A stretch of 64,000 nt of DNA from Bombyx mori (taxonomy: Eukaryota; Arthropoda; Insecta; Lepidoptera; Bombycidae), in assembly GCF_030269925.1 (NCBI RefSeq), contig NC_085121.1, forward strand, positions 2,807,501-2,871,500, in the 5' to 3' direction. The first letter of the stretch is position 1. Each line of letters starts with the position of its first letter. The notes beneath the pieces are model-generated. The model worked only from the letters and a program-made list of their open reading frames with translations, ran no database searches and was not told where the DNA came from. Shown one piece after another: positions 34,606-45,279 of this stretch. The position numbers and the translations under genes are program-made.

Positions 34606-34802
34606 CATAGTATAAAATCAAGTCGCTTTCTCTGTCCCTATGTATGCTTAAATCTTTAAAACTACGCAACGGATTTTGATGCGGCTTTTAATAGTTAGAG
34701 TGATTGAAGAGGAAGGTCTATATGTATAATAACATCCATTAAATAGTGGAGAAATCAATAGTAAATTACAGTTTCCGAAGCGAAGCGAGGCCGGGGCGCT
34801 AG
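34606..34802 (+). mobile_element. Helitron 3' part
   Basis: ACTACGCAACGGATTTTGATG body, ending GAGGCCGGGGCGCTAG before T. Typical CTAG|T terminus. Confidence 0.55.
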
Positions 34803-35204
34803 TAAATAATATAATAAAGAAGTTGCTCTGAGTTCACACTTTTATCCATTCATTTAAATGGATCTTACAAGAAACCATAAAGTTATCGTTTGTAAGAGCT
34901 CTTATTCCTACCATACGATGTCAGAAAACTAATCTTGGAAGTCTAAAGTAGCCGCGGGGAATTAGATTGTCTTTGATTTCATAATTTTTTTTGCTCATCA
35001 CACAATGGAATTGAGGTTTTGAGAGAGCGTCGTCACTGATTCTTTTGAGTTTGTAGATTAATAGTGAACCAGACGGATTAAGATTAATGTTCTAGACGTA
35101 ATAATCTTATTGTTGCAGCTAGTCTGGTAATATATGGTTACTGAAGGCCGTAGACATCACGTGTATGCCACTTCTCATTTTGTTAAAATAGGATTGAAGT
35201 TGAA

Positions 35205-35520
35205 CTTTTTTTTTATTGCCATTGTAGGTAGACGAGCATACGGCCCACCTGATGGTGAGTGGTTACCGTCGCCCATGGACTTCAGCAACGCCAGGGGCAG
35301 AGCCAAGCCGTTGCCGACCGCTTAATAGCCTCGTTTGAAGAAGGACATGTCATAGCGCTCGGGAGACACCGTGGAGGGAAGCTCATTCAATAGCCGGATG
35401 GTACGTTGCAAAAAATACCTCTGGAAACGCACTGTCGATGAACGCAGCGGTCCCAGATAATATGGATGAACTCTGCTCCAATGGCGGGAGGTGCGATGTT
35501 AAAAAAGGAGATGAGGGGAG
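35205..35520 (-). mobile_element. LINE family D 3' end with C-terminal codons
   Basis: Poly-T/ATTGCCATTGTAGGTAG start. On the minus strand it carries a WNELP-like region changed to LLNELPSTVSPERYD, then MSFFKRG and a stop. Confidence 0.65.
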
Positions 35521-35805
35521 ATTTAAAACAAAACAAAAAATGTAAACATGAATCTCTGGCTTTGTTGTTTGCTAGAGGTACGGCATTTTTATTAAAAAAA
35601 AAAAAAAAAAAAAAAATATTCTGTATTGTACTGAACTGTATTGTACAATCGCTGTTGCACAGTCTGCTTCGTTACAGATTGATGGGATGTTGCCATTTAC
35701 GTTTCATTCCCTACCAACAGTAAATTTTCATTCTTATTATTGTTATTACGATACGAGTAACGCCATCTGTCGTCAAATAGCAAAAATGTCTAAATAAGTT
35801 GAAGT

Positions 35806-36145
35806 CTTTTTTTGCGAACCTCCTACGAAGTCCCCGCACCAAGCGCAGCCCCTTACCTACCTAAGACTTGTTTGCAAGAGCGAACCGCGAGCCCAAGGAA
35901 TTTAGAGCCCTACCCACTAAACGACCCCTGCACTCTCGCCCCCAAGAGTCCGATCCCCCAAGGTGAGAACCCGGGTGAGGTATGGGATTACTGTGGTCAA
36001 CACTTCAATCAGAGCGCAACTCAACACAAGGACGCCACGCCGACAGAGCTTTCTAGACCGTCAGACCGCCCAGACCTTGCTGTTGCTGTCCCGGAATACC
36101 CCGCTGGACCAGAAGCAGTGCTATTGCTATTGGAACATAATTGAA
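35806..36145 (-). repeat. unclassified repeat, family H
   Basis: The left 180 bp match 11884-12080 (AACCTCCTACGAAGTCCCC, CCTACCCACTAAACGACC). The right part is GC-rich and unassigned. A 110-codon plus-strand open frame is probably fortuitous. Confidence 0.45.
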
Positions 36146-36867
36146 GTGGCGTTATTCAAGTTACGATATTCATGGACTCTGTAAACGCCAATAACGTGAA
36201 TTCGTCAAATTTTGTAATGAATTTTGCACAGAATTTAATGAAAAGACGAGAATCCTAAAGGTTCTTATACAAATAGGCACTCAATAAAAAATTTCAAGAA
36301 ACCTTATTATCGGTGACAATTCTTCTTGATTGGCAGTCTCGGCTGATTGGGTGTTGTCATAGAGCAACCTGGACAGAAAGTATAAGTTAATTTAAAAATT
36401 GTAATTTATTATTATAATTTTAGTGCTGAACTTAGTCTCAGATATTTTGCAGAAATTGTAAAGGAATTTAAAAAAAAAGTACCTTATAATTTTTTTTAAC
36501 TTAAAAACATATAAAGATCAATGCTAAATTCACAGCAACAAAATTCTAAATGCTTATTTATAACTTATTAAAAACGTTATATGTGTTCGTGCTAAGACAC
36601 GTCCGTGTAGGTTGATACCTAATTCAATTATTACCTAACACAATTACAATAAAACTGCGCAATAGTGGGTATTCCGACGCTCTGCGCTTTATACGCATTA
36701 ATAGACTATCGATCTATCAACGGTTCGCGTTGTAAGGTTTAAATTGATAATTGATACACTGAGTCATCTTCGAAAACAAAGTCTTCTAGACAACATAACG
36801 AAACATAATATTAGCAGTGATGTCACATCGCACTTTGAATACTCTTTACAATAGATAGTGTTCATAT

Positions 36868-36950
36868 CTCCAGTCAGGGCAGACGAGCAAGCCACCTTAT
36901 GCTAAGTGGTCACCGCCGCTCCTGAAATCATGCCAGGAGCACAGCTGCTA
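36868..36950 (-). mobile_element. diverged LINE family D end
   Basis: GGGCAGACGAGCAAGCCACC to ATGCCAGGAGCACAGC. Confidence 0.4.
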
Positions 36951-36953
36951 CTG

Positions 36954-37242
36954 TTTTTATTTATTTATAGCTTAGATGCAAGCTCTCAGCCCACCTGGTG
37001 TTAAGTGGTTACTGGAGCCCATAGACATCCACAACGTAAATGCGCCATCCACCTTGAGATATAAGTTCTGAGATCTCAGTATAGTTACAACGGCTGTCCC
37101 ACCCTTCAAACCGAAACGCATTACTGCTTCACAGGAGAAACAGGCACCTACCCGCACGAACTCACAAGAGGTCCTACCACCAGTAAAATAGGCAGGGTGG
37201 TGGTACCTACCCGCACGGACTCATAAGCGGTCCTACTAAAAA
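36954..37242 (-). repeat. Bm1 SINE, head-less, with terminal duplication
   Basis: Runs to GAGGTCCTACCACCAGTAA at 37187, then repeats AATAGGCAGGGTGGTGGTACC to GCGGTCCTACTA (37188-37238). Confidence 0.82.
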
Positions 37243-37849
37243 TGCGATTGTGTTCGTCCAATGATTGTGAAGTTTCATCATAATCATTAACACCACAAAG
37301 CCTAAATCCATTTTATGTTTTTTATTAACATTCAGAGGAAAAACGGGACTTTTAATTGGCGACACGCTCAAAAATTGAAAGAAAATAAACTAATCAATGT
37401 ATGAGAAAATGAGTACTGAGTATTTTGTCTGCAACAGAGACACAGCGACCGTTGTTAGTATTCTCGATGCTTTATTGGTTCTAAATATTTCAGATAGTAT
37501 CTATTCTGCGTTCTACACAATTCTGTGGTAGCCTCTGTACCGCGCCGTTTTATAACAAATTCGTTTTGTTGTGAGCGGCAATGGAAGGAAAACAAATGTT
37601 GATTCAATTGAGGAAATCGTCTCGGGCGCGAAAGAAACGCTCTAATGGACTTTTAAAACCTTGTTTATACAAGATAAGTGGTTGAGCCTATGTGTTTTTT
37701 CGTTATTGAACCGAAAAAAACGATCTAAATTTAAGGGCTCAGTGATTGGATAATTGTTTTTAGCTAATGCCAGATTGTAGCCTTCGGTAGAATTACTTTA
37801 ATTTGTTATTTAAAAATTACGCTTGTGGAATAGGTCTTGATTGATTCCC

Positions 37850-37915
37850 CGGATCTACTCTCGGTGCCCCATCAAGCACCGGTCACCGTTCTCGTCAAAC
37901 TCTTCGATTACAATT
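37850..37915 (+). mobile_element. small LINE family B fragment
   Basis: GCACCGGTCACCGTTCTCGTC with flanking ORF2-end sequence. Confidence 0.45.
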
Positions 37916-37958
37916 TAAAACAATAATTGTGGATATTTTTTTTGTGATAATTTCTGTG

Positions 37959-37961
<3 letters not shown>

Positions 37962-37988
<27 letters not shown>
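37962..37988 (+). repeat. GATT microsatellite
   Basis: About seven GATT units, running directly into the fold-back MITE. Confidence 0.9.
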
Positions 37989-37989
<1 letters not shown>

Positions 37990-38147
37990 GTTTTTTAACG
38001 TTCTCGATAGCGTAAAAGTTAACTCATATTTGTATGGAATGGGATCGTTTGCGTAAGTTTGCCGTTAGGGGCGCTGTTCCAACTGCATACAAAATTGGGT
38101 TAACTTTTACACTATCGAGAACTTTAAGAAACTCGCACTAAGCACAC
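37989..38147. mobile_element. fold-back MITE, left tip missing
   Basis: Arms with GTTTTTTAACGTTCTCGATA / ACTATCGAGAACTTTAAGAA and the outer right tip CTCGCACTAAGCACAC. The left tip is replaced by GATT repeat. The centre contains GGGGCGCTGTTCCAACT. The complete copy is at 62743-62915. Confidence 0.75.
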
Positions 38148-38430
38148 TGATGGGAGGGTAAACCGCTTCGTTACGTAGCGCGTTACGGCGCCAGTCGGTC
38201 TAGCTTCCCTTTCTCTCACGCATACGGGCAGCGGTATTGGGAACGTGTATGTAGCTCTTAATTATTTATATATCTTTTTCAATTTGAGTTTAAATTTTCC
38301 TTACGTTATCATATTAATATATATAAAATTTAGGTAATAACCTAAGCTTTTCTCATGTTAAACAATATTAAATAGTTCAACTTAGATTAGTTTATGTTAT
38401 CACTTCTGTCGGGCGTACCGAGACGCACAA

Positions 38431-38795
38431 TTTTTTATTTATTTCTTCGATGGATGGACGAGCTCACGGCCCACCTGGTGTTAAGTGGTTACCGGAGCCC
38501 ATAGACATCTACAAAGTAACTGCCGCCACCCACCTTGAGACATGAGTTCTAAGTCTCAGTTTTTACAGTACAACGGCTACCCCACCATTCAAACCGAAAC
38601 GCATTACTGCTGCACGGCAGAAATAGGCAGGTGGTGGTAGCTACCTGTGAGGACTCACAGGACGTCCTACCACCAGTAATTACGCAAATTATAATTTTTT
38701 GGGTTTAATTTTTATTACACGATGTTATTCCTTCACCGTGAAAGTCAATCGTGAACATTTGTTATGTATGTATTTATTATTCAACTTTCTTTCAC
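38431..38795 (-). repeat. Bm1 SINE without tRNA head but with middle part
   Basis: 3' half plus GTAATTACGCAAATTATAAT, TACACGATGTTATTCCTTCA and GTCAATCGTGAACATTTG. Confidence 0.85.
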
Positions 38796-38878
38796 GCGGT
38801 TCATATAGTTAAAACTTGTATGTTTGTTTGTTAACTCTTTAGCATCTCAGCCCACCTAAACTTGATTTATATTATTTA

Positions 38879-39121
38879 CTAGTTGACCTGGCAGACTTCG
38901 TAGTGCCTCAAATAAAAGGAATCCGTCCGACGGGGGACACATCAAAGGAAAAACAAAATTGTTATTTTTATCAATTCCCCGAGGATTTTCATATTTATCT
39001 ACCTTTTAAACCTTCTTTGGACTTCCACAAATAATTCAAGACCAAAATTAGCCAAATCGGTCCAGCCGTTCTCGAGTCTTAGCGAGACTAACGAACAGCA
39101 ATTCATTTTTATACATATAGA
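38879..39121 (-). mobile_element. Helitron, minus, 243 bp
   Basis: Minus strand starts TCTATATGTATAAAAATGAA, contains GAGAACGGCTGGACCGATTT and ends CAGGTCAACTAG, flanked by A and T. Confidence 0.7.
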
Positions 39122-39408
39122 TTTAAGATTTATAATAAAAATATACTATTCGTAGATTACATCCTGAGTAATTATAATAACCCGCAACTGCTTGTTTAAT
39201 AATAAATCTACATAAGTATAACAAGTTCGTTGATATAAAAACGATTTATTCAACTTATCCATGAGTTCGCGTGTTCCGTCAGAACGTGTGATTTATGTGT
39301 GAAGTTTTAGTAAAATTAATACATTACCAGCAATGTAAGGCTTGTAGAATTACGTATACTCGTAATGACGTAACAAAATTTGGAATATGCGTTTGTACGT
39401 TGAAGATT

Positions 39409-39712
39409 TTTTTTTTTTTATTGCTTAGATGGTTGGACGAGCTCACAGCCCACCTGGTGTTAAGTGGTTACTGGAGCCCATAGACATCTACAACGTAAAC
39501 GTATCTCAGTATAGTTACAACGGCTGCCCCACCCTTCAAACCGAAACGCATTACTGCTTCACGGCAGAAATAGGCAGGGCGGTGGTACCTACCCGCGCGG
39601 ACTCACAACAGGTCCTACCACCAGTAATTACGCAAATTATAATTTTGCGGGTTTCACTTTTATTACACGATGTTATTCCTTCACCGTGGAAGTCAATCGT
39701 GAACATAAATTT
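39409..39712 (-). repeat. Bm1 SINE without tRNA head
   Basis: Poly-T/ATTGCTTAGATGG to GAAGTCAATCGTGAACATAAA. It has a 27-bp internal deletion after CTACAACGTAAA, shared with the copy at 43962. Confidence 0.85.
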
Positions 39713-39907
39713 TTAATAATGTTTCAGTGGTACCTACCTACCTTAGCGTAAGAATCAATTTTTTCATTTTATTTTTTTCTTTCACGCATTTTTCTAATTC
39801 ATTAGAATATTATGCAAAATAACTCTTTATCTCTTTATCGTTTTCAAGGACAGGAAAGCGCATGGTTGACATGATGGTGGGCGACTACGAAAGATCGTGG
39901 ACTTCGG

Positions 39908-40012
39908 ATTACTTCGTAATCTTCTTTTCTTCTTAGACGGGTAAACAAGCTCACGGCCTACCTGATGTTAAGCTGTTACCGGAGCCCCGGGAACACTTAC
40001 ATTATAGATGTC
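39908..40012 (-). repeat. old Bm1-like 3' fragment
   Basis: TTCTTAGACGGGTAAACAAG, GGCCTACCTGATGTTAAGC and CGGAGCCCCGGGAACAC. Confidence 0.5.
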
Positions 40013-40054
40013 GGGTGACCATTTGTTAGAGAATCACTTTGTTGTCGTTTTGCT

Positions 40055-40488
40055 GTCGTCGTGGCCTAAAGGATAAAGACGTCGGGTGCATTCGTGTTGA
40101 GCGATGCACCGGTGTTCGAATCCCAGGCGGGTACCAATTTTTCTAATGAAATACGTACTCAACAAATGTTCACGATTGACTTTCACGGTAAAGGAATAAC
40201 ATCGTGTAATAAAAATTAAACCCGAAAAATTATAATTTGCGCAATGACTGGTGGTAGGAACTCTTGTGAGTCCGCGCGGGTAGGTACCACCACCCTATCT
40301 ATTTCTACTGTGAAGCAGTAATGCGTTTCGGTTTGAAGGGCGGGGCGGCCGTTGTAACTACATATACTGAGATCTTAGAACTGATATCTCAAGAATGGTG
40401 GCGCATTTACGTCGTAGATGTATATGGACTCCAGTAACCACCAGGTGGGCTGTGAGCTCGTCCACCCACGTAAGCAATAAAAAAAAAT
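40055..40488 (+). repeat. Bm1 SINE, full length
   Basis: tRNA-like head GTCGTCGTGGCCTAAAGG with B box TGTTCGAATCCC, to the tail AAGCAATAAAAAAAAA. Confidence 0.9.
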
Positions 40489-40756
40489 GTATGTTAGAGA
40501 AATAATAATAACAAAGAACCTCCACAAAAGTTTATTAAAAAAAAACCGGTACATTAACTAACATGTTGATACTGACACTTCCCTTTTATCGCAGCGTATT
40601 CTAAGCAGCTCTTCAGGGTCCCTCGTGAATAATTAAGACGCGACGTCGCTAGAACGACGCTGAATGACACGAATTACTCCATATAACGACGAGTATACGA
40701 GTGCTTCCCACTCGACGACACTTAGCCAAACTTGAAATATACCACATCCATACTAA

Positions 40757-41379
40757 TCTATATATATAAAAGAGAGTCGTGTTAGTTACACTATATATAA
40801 CTCAAGAACGGCTGAATTTATTTGGCTGAAAATTGGTGGGGAGGTAGCTTAGAACCAGGAGAAGGACATAGGATACTTTTTATCACGTTCCCGTGGGACG
40901 TGACATAAAACGTGGTATAACAAAACGCAACTGATATCGAATAATAAAACGCAACTGACAGCTAAAGGTAATCTATGGTTAATTATAGTCTATGGTTCTC
41001 TATGGCAGTCTATGGTTAATTATGGTAGAATTTTGAAGTTGACCGGTTGATGTATTTGTTTCGAGTTTCTATTAGCTTATTGTGGTGAGATAGGTCATCA
41101 TTAAGAAAGCCATGGCGCGACCAACACGATCAAATCTTTCCCGACGAAGCCGTAATGCAGCTAGGATTCGAAACATTGCGAGTGAAAGGACTGAGGGAGA
41201 ACAAAAAAATACAATAATAATAATAACAACATCTAAAATACATGGTCAATAAAGTATCATTAAAATATTTCCTTTTTTAATTTACAATAAATAACCAAAT
41301 AAAAAATTGCTCTTGATAAAATCAAAAGTCTGCTCATTTATTGCCTCTAAGGCGGAGCAAAGTTCGCCGGGTCACCTAG
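40757..41379 (+). mobile_element. Helitron with replicase remnant, 623 bp
   Basis: Starts TCTATATATATAAAAGAGAG after A and ends GCCGGGTCACCTAG before T. A short open frame from 41112 (MARPTRSNLSRRSRNAARI) resembles the N-terminus of Helitron replication-helicase proteins. Confidence 0.75.
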
Positions 41380-41381
41380 TA

Positions 41382-41799
41382 TCTTTATATATATAAATGA
41401 AAGTCGTGTTAGTTACACTATTTATAACTCAAGAACGGCTGAATTTGGCTGAAAATTGGTGGGAAGGTAGCTTAGAACTAGGAGAAGGACATAGGATTTG
41501 AACTTTTTATCACGTTTCCGTTAGACATGACATAAAATGTGATATAAACAAAACGCAACTAATATTGTATAACAAAACGCAACTGACAGCTAAACGTAAT
41601 GTAGTCTATGGTTAATTAAAGTAGAATTTTGAAGTTGACCGGTTGATGTGTTTGCTAAAATACATGGCCAATAAATTATCAATAAAATACTTGCTTTTTT
41701 AAGTTACATTAATTATCCAAATAAAAAGTTGACCTTGATAAAATCAAAAGTCTGCTCATTTATTGCCTCTAAGGCGGAAAAAAGTTCGCCGGGTCACTT
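41382..41799 (+). mobile_element. second Helitron in tandem
   Basis: Starts TCTTTATATATATAAATG two bases after the first element. The body is the same family; it ends GCCGGGTCACTTA, a mutated terminus. It lacks the replicase-like segment. Confidence 0.7.
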
Positions 41800-41857
41800 A
41801 TAAATACGAAGGAATGCGAAAAACAATGTTTGTCAGTTGCGTTTTTATGCGCAAATC

Positions 41858-42080
41858 ATTAAATCGAATTTGATAGAGAATTTGATTTGATGTGGAAGTC
41901 GAACCTCACCGAAAACTCCTGCCGCCCACAGCCGGCGCCCTACCCCGGACCGGGCCGGAGTCCAGTCGGGGCTATTGAGACGGCAGGACAGGGTTGACGC
42001 AGAGCATATTATATCCATCCCGCAGGAAAGGAGGCAGTCTACTTTGAACCCTGAGCACGGGTCAATCCTTAGGCCATCTA
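41858..42080 (-). repeat. unclassified repeat, family K
   Basis: GAACCTCACCGAAAACTCCT, CCGGCGCCCTACCCCGGACC and GAGTCCAGTCGGGGC. It recurs in plus orientation at 53159-53272 and 54283-54346, each time joined to LINE family B. Confidence 0.6.
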
Positions 42081-42139
42081 AATTGTAGTCTACACGGGTG
42101 AAGCTGTAGATGAAAGCTAATAATTTATAATTGAACATC

Positions 42140-42470
42140 CTTTTTTTTCTTCTTATGCTGATAGCTTTGAGAGGCTATTTCAGCTTCTCCTTGACGTGTA
42201 GGTGAGCTCACGGGGCTCTAACCGGGAGTGTTGCTAATACTGGCCATAGCAAGAGCAGTGCTTCGCAGAATCTACCGCCGGATCGGAAGCGCGACTCACT
42301 GAGAAGATCCGGCGAGAAACTCAGTGTGCTGAGTCTGTGTTAATTCGCTCGTCGAGCCCTTCTTCGCAAGCGACGGGTTCGACAAAGATGGTGACGGGTG
42401 CTTGTGGTACCTAAAAGCACCGTTAATCGATCGGGAGGATCCGCAATGACGCGTATTGGGCGACGCCGTC
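42140..42470 (-). mobile_element. LINE family B, 5'-truncated copy
   Basis: Poly-T (CCTTTTTTTTCTTCTTATGC) to GGGCGACGCCGTCTG, minus orientation. Confidence 0.8.
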
Positions 42471-42780
42471 TGAACATCCTTGATGTGCATCCAAGTGTAT
42501 TTACGTTTCCTCAGTGGAAAAATATATTGATCAATGCTATTTTTGTGTACCATCTAGTATTAAGTTGTTATCAATCTGAGTCGCCACTACGGCGACCACT
42601 AATTACGCAAATTCGTTAAATTACTTGGTGGAAATCGTTCCTGGAAAAGGGTTAGTCGAGTAAGTATTTCGCTAGAAATATCACCACTAAACTATGGAGT
42701 TCAAACATCGGCTACCTTAATAATTAAAGTTGTTATCTATTTACGTGGCGTCTGTCATAACTACATAAAATAAACCATAT

Positions 42781-43109
42781 ACCACTCTCAACCGTAACAA
42801 CATTAATAATATTCACATACCATTCTCAACCGTAACAACATTAATAATATTCACATACCATTCTCAACCGTAACAACATTAATAATATTCACATACCATT
42901 CTCAACCGTAACAACATTAATAATATTCACATACCATTCTCAACCGTAACAACATTAATAATATTCACATACCATTTTCAACCGTAACAACATTAATAAT
43001 ATTCACATATCATTCTCAACCGTAACAACATTAATAATATTCACATACCATTTTCAACCGTAACAACATTAATAATATTCACATACCATTCTCAACCGTA
43101 ACAACAATG
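42781..43109 (+). repeat. 38-bp minisatellite, 8.7 copies
   Basis: Units start at 42781, 42819, 42857, 42895, 42933, 42971, 43009, 43047 and 43085 (partial). The core is CTCAACCGTAACAACATTAA. Units differ only at a few positions (C/T in ACCATT(C/T)TC). It ends at a Bm1. Confidence 0.95.
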
Positions 43110-43114
43110 GATTT

Positions 43115-43355
43115 TACTGGTGCTAGGATTTCTGGTGAGCCCGCACGGGTAGGTTAGGTAGGTTAGCCTATATCTGCCGTGAAGCAGTAATACGTTTAGG
43201 TTTGAAGGGTGGGGCAGCCGTTATACTTTAAAAACGGAGACCTTAGAACTCATGTCTCGATGTGTGTGGCGGCATTTACTTTGTAGATGTTTATCGATTC
43301 CGCTAACCCTTTAACACTAGCTGTGAGCTTGTCCACCCATCTAGACAATAAAAAC
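43115..43355 (+). repeat. Bm1-like SINE, head-less
   Basis: ACTGGTGCTAGGATTTCTGG to TAGACAATAAAAACA. Confidence 0.8.
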
Positions 43356-43389
43356 AAACTCAAGGTCAAGCCTTCGAAAATTAAGTACT

Positions 43390-43715
43390 ATAGCAACCCT
43401 AACGCCTGCCGCGTCGGCAGCCGTGTCTGATCGCGCGCCGCGAACAATCAGGAGTTCTCGTTGTCGGCTTCCGGCGCGATTCAAAGAGTAGCGACCGAGG
43501 GGCTTTCCCTTTGGCAAGCCGCGCGCGCCCCTTTTCGTGCGCCGACAGTTCACCCGCGCAACCACCGAAGCAAACACACGAGAATACGTCCGCACCTCGC
43601 TCGCTACCATTCCTTTTCGAACTTGTTTGTGGGACCCTCTGGAGTATTCATACCCAGTGCTCCAGCTGGACAACACAAAAGTACTTATATCCGATTTCAC
43701 CACAAAATTGTACCA
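43390..43715. other. GC- and CpG-rich block upstream of the Cys-rich gene
   Basis: Many CG dinucleotides (CTGCCGCGTCGGCAGCC, AAGCCGCGCGCGCCCC) in an AT-rich setting. Open frames run through it on both strands. It might be a regulatory or first-exon region or a captured element. Confidence 0.3.
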
Positions 43716-43834
43716 GTGATAAGCTAATAGACAAAACGTGCTTTGTAATAACTCTTAAGGTCCAGATAATAAAGGCTTTCACAATTCGTAATGTTTTGTA
43801 ATTTACTATAAAACTAAAAAAATATAATATTAAC

Positions 43835-43848
43835 TATATATATATATA
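43835..43848 (+). promoter_or_regulatory. TATA box of the Cys-rich secreted protein gene
   Basis: A run of TATATATATATATA ends 38 bp before the ATG at 43887. Such a spacing would give a very short 5' UTR, common in small secreted insect genes. AT dinucleotide runs also occur by chance, so this is inference. Confidence 0.4.
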
Positions 43849-43886
43849 GGTTGAATGAATTGGTTTAAGGTTATTATTTATCAACA

Positions 43887-43928
43887 ATGCGTCGTTTAAT
43901 TGTTATTGTTTGTGTGTGTTTGATTGAG
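43887..43928 (+). CDS. Cys-rich secreted protein, exon 1 (signal peptide)
   Basis: ATG in context ATCAACAATGC, then 14 codons reading MRRLIVIVCVCLIE, then donor GAG|GTATGT in phase 0. Two Arg followed by a hydrophobic stretch is a typical signal-peptide start. Together with exon 2 at 45280 in the same phase it makes a 109-residue protein. Cleavage would fall near the exon junction. The intron (1,351 bp) holds a Bm1 and a LINE B fragment. An additional small exon between the two cannot be excluded. Confidence 0.5.
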
Positions 43929-43961
43929 GTATGTTGAAACTGTATTATTTAAAAAAAAAAA

Positions 43962-44180
43962 ATTTTTTTTATTGCTTAGATGGTTGGACGAGCTCACTGC
44001 CCGCCTGGTGTTAAATGGTTACTGGAGCCCATAGACATATACAACGTAAATGTATCTCAGTATAGTTACAACGGCTGCCCCACCCTTCAAACCGAAACGC
44101 ATTACTGCTTCACGGCAGAAATAGGTGGGACGGCGGTACCTACCCGTGCGAACACCCAAGAGGTCATACCACCAGTAATT
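43962..44180 (-). repeat. Bm1 SINE, head-less, in the Cys-rich gene intron
   Basis: TTTTTTTATTGCTTAGATGG to GAGGTCATACCACCAGTAA. It has the same 27-bp internal deletion as the copy at 39409, so both belong to one subfamily. Confidence 0.85.
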
Positions 44181-44348
44181 GAGAAATATTATTACAATGA
44201 ACACTAAGAGAGATGTGGCTCGTATGCTTAACAATAGGAAATAAAGGATAAATACTAATGTTTTTCTATACTGTTCTCTTCTCAAGGCTTTTAAGGTCGA
44301 CACCATGACCCGTTACTTAAAACTTTCAAACCATTGATATTACCGATT

Positions 44349-44585
44349 TTAACCCATAGACACAGCACACAAAGTTTCTCGCCGGATTATTTCAGTGGGT
44401 CGCGATTCCGATCCGGTGGTAGATTCTGCAAAGCACTGCTCTTGCTAGGACTGGTGTTAGCAAATTCTCTCAGGTTGAGCCCAAGAGTTGACCTACCCGT
44501 TAGGGCTTAACTGGAATAGCCCCTTATAGCCAACTTATAGCCCTTATAGCCAACAGCGAATAGGCAAATTGAATTGAAAAAAAAA
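44349..44585 (+). mobile_element. LINE family B 3' end
   Basis: AACCCATAGACACAGC, CGATTCCGATCCGGTGGTAG, then AGCCCCTTATAGCCAAC repeated, and a short A-tail. Confidence 0.75.
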
Positions 44586-44719
44586 CTACTGGTACGAGTT
44601 AGGCGTAATATCAGTCCTATCGAGTATTCACATAAGGCTGTTTTTGCCGCGAAGCTGTCGTGCACTCCGACCTGAATGATGGGATTATTGGTTTACGTTA
44701 AAATTGAAAATTAGAGAAG

Positions 44720-44990
44720 ATGGGAGGCGGCATTTAAGTTTTTAAGCTAGTGCATAGCTTTTATCGCGGGCTTTGAGCGCGGCGACCGAATCAAGAAATC
44801 GTAACGAAAATAAAACCTAACACTCCCCACTCCGCTTACCATGTAGCTCGCATTCAACACATTCACACGTTGCGCTTGCGAGTGTTTGTGAATAAGCACG
44901 CGGCGTGACGTCGCATCGCACTGCATGCACATCATGAAAAGTCTGCCCAACTCTCTCTCGCGCGGTCTACCTTATGAGTGTGACAGTAAA
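44720..44990. other. CpG-rich block in the Cys-rich gene intron
   Basis: Contains GCGGGCTTTGAGCGCGGCG, GCACGCGGCGTGACGTCGC and CTCTCTCGCGCGGTC. No recognised repeat. It may be an alternative promoter. Confidence 0.25.
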
Positions 44991-45279
44991 TTTTTTGATT
45001 TTGTTAATGTTTATAAACATTATTTTATTATTGTTTTAATATTAAATTATTATTGTCTAATTATAATTGCAAAAGTTGATAAAAAATGCTATGTAATAGC
45101 TTTACCGCAGCAGTCCCCGAGTGCCACATGTGTTTTTTTTTCTTAGAAACTTCTCAGCCCTTATGGATAAAAATAATGTGTTAAAAAGAGCAGTCAAAGT
45201 TCCACAGGTCGTCGTAATTTTTTTATAGTCTAATCCTAGTCGATGTTCGTAGATTAAAAACTAGACTGATCTTCCACAG

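Noticed and set aside
35812..36144. 110-codon open frame
   Set aside because: Half of it lies in a repeat also found at 11884-12080 on the opposite coding sense; no domain.
42781..43109. Regular repeats suggesting a CRISPR array
   Set aside because: Units are directly adjacent 38-bp tandem copies without spacers, in a eukaryotic context.
43461..43727. Open frames in the CpG-rich block as a protein gene
   Set aside because: Several overlapping frames on both strands, expected in GC-rich sequence; no domain recognised.
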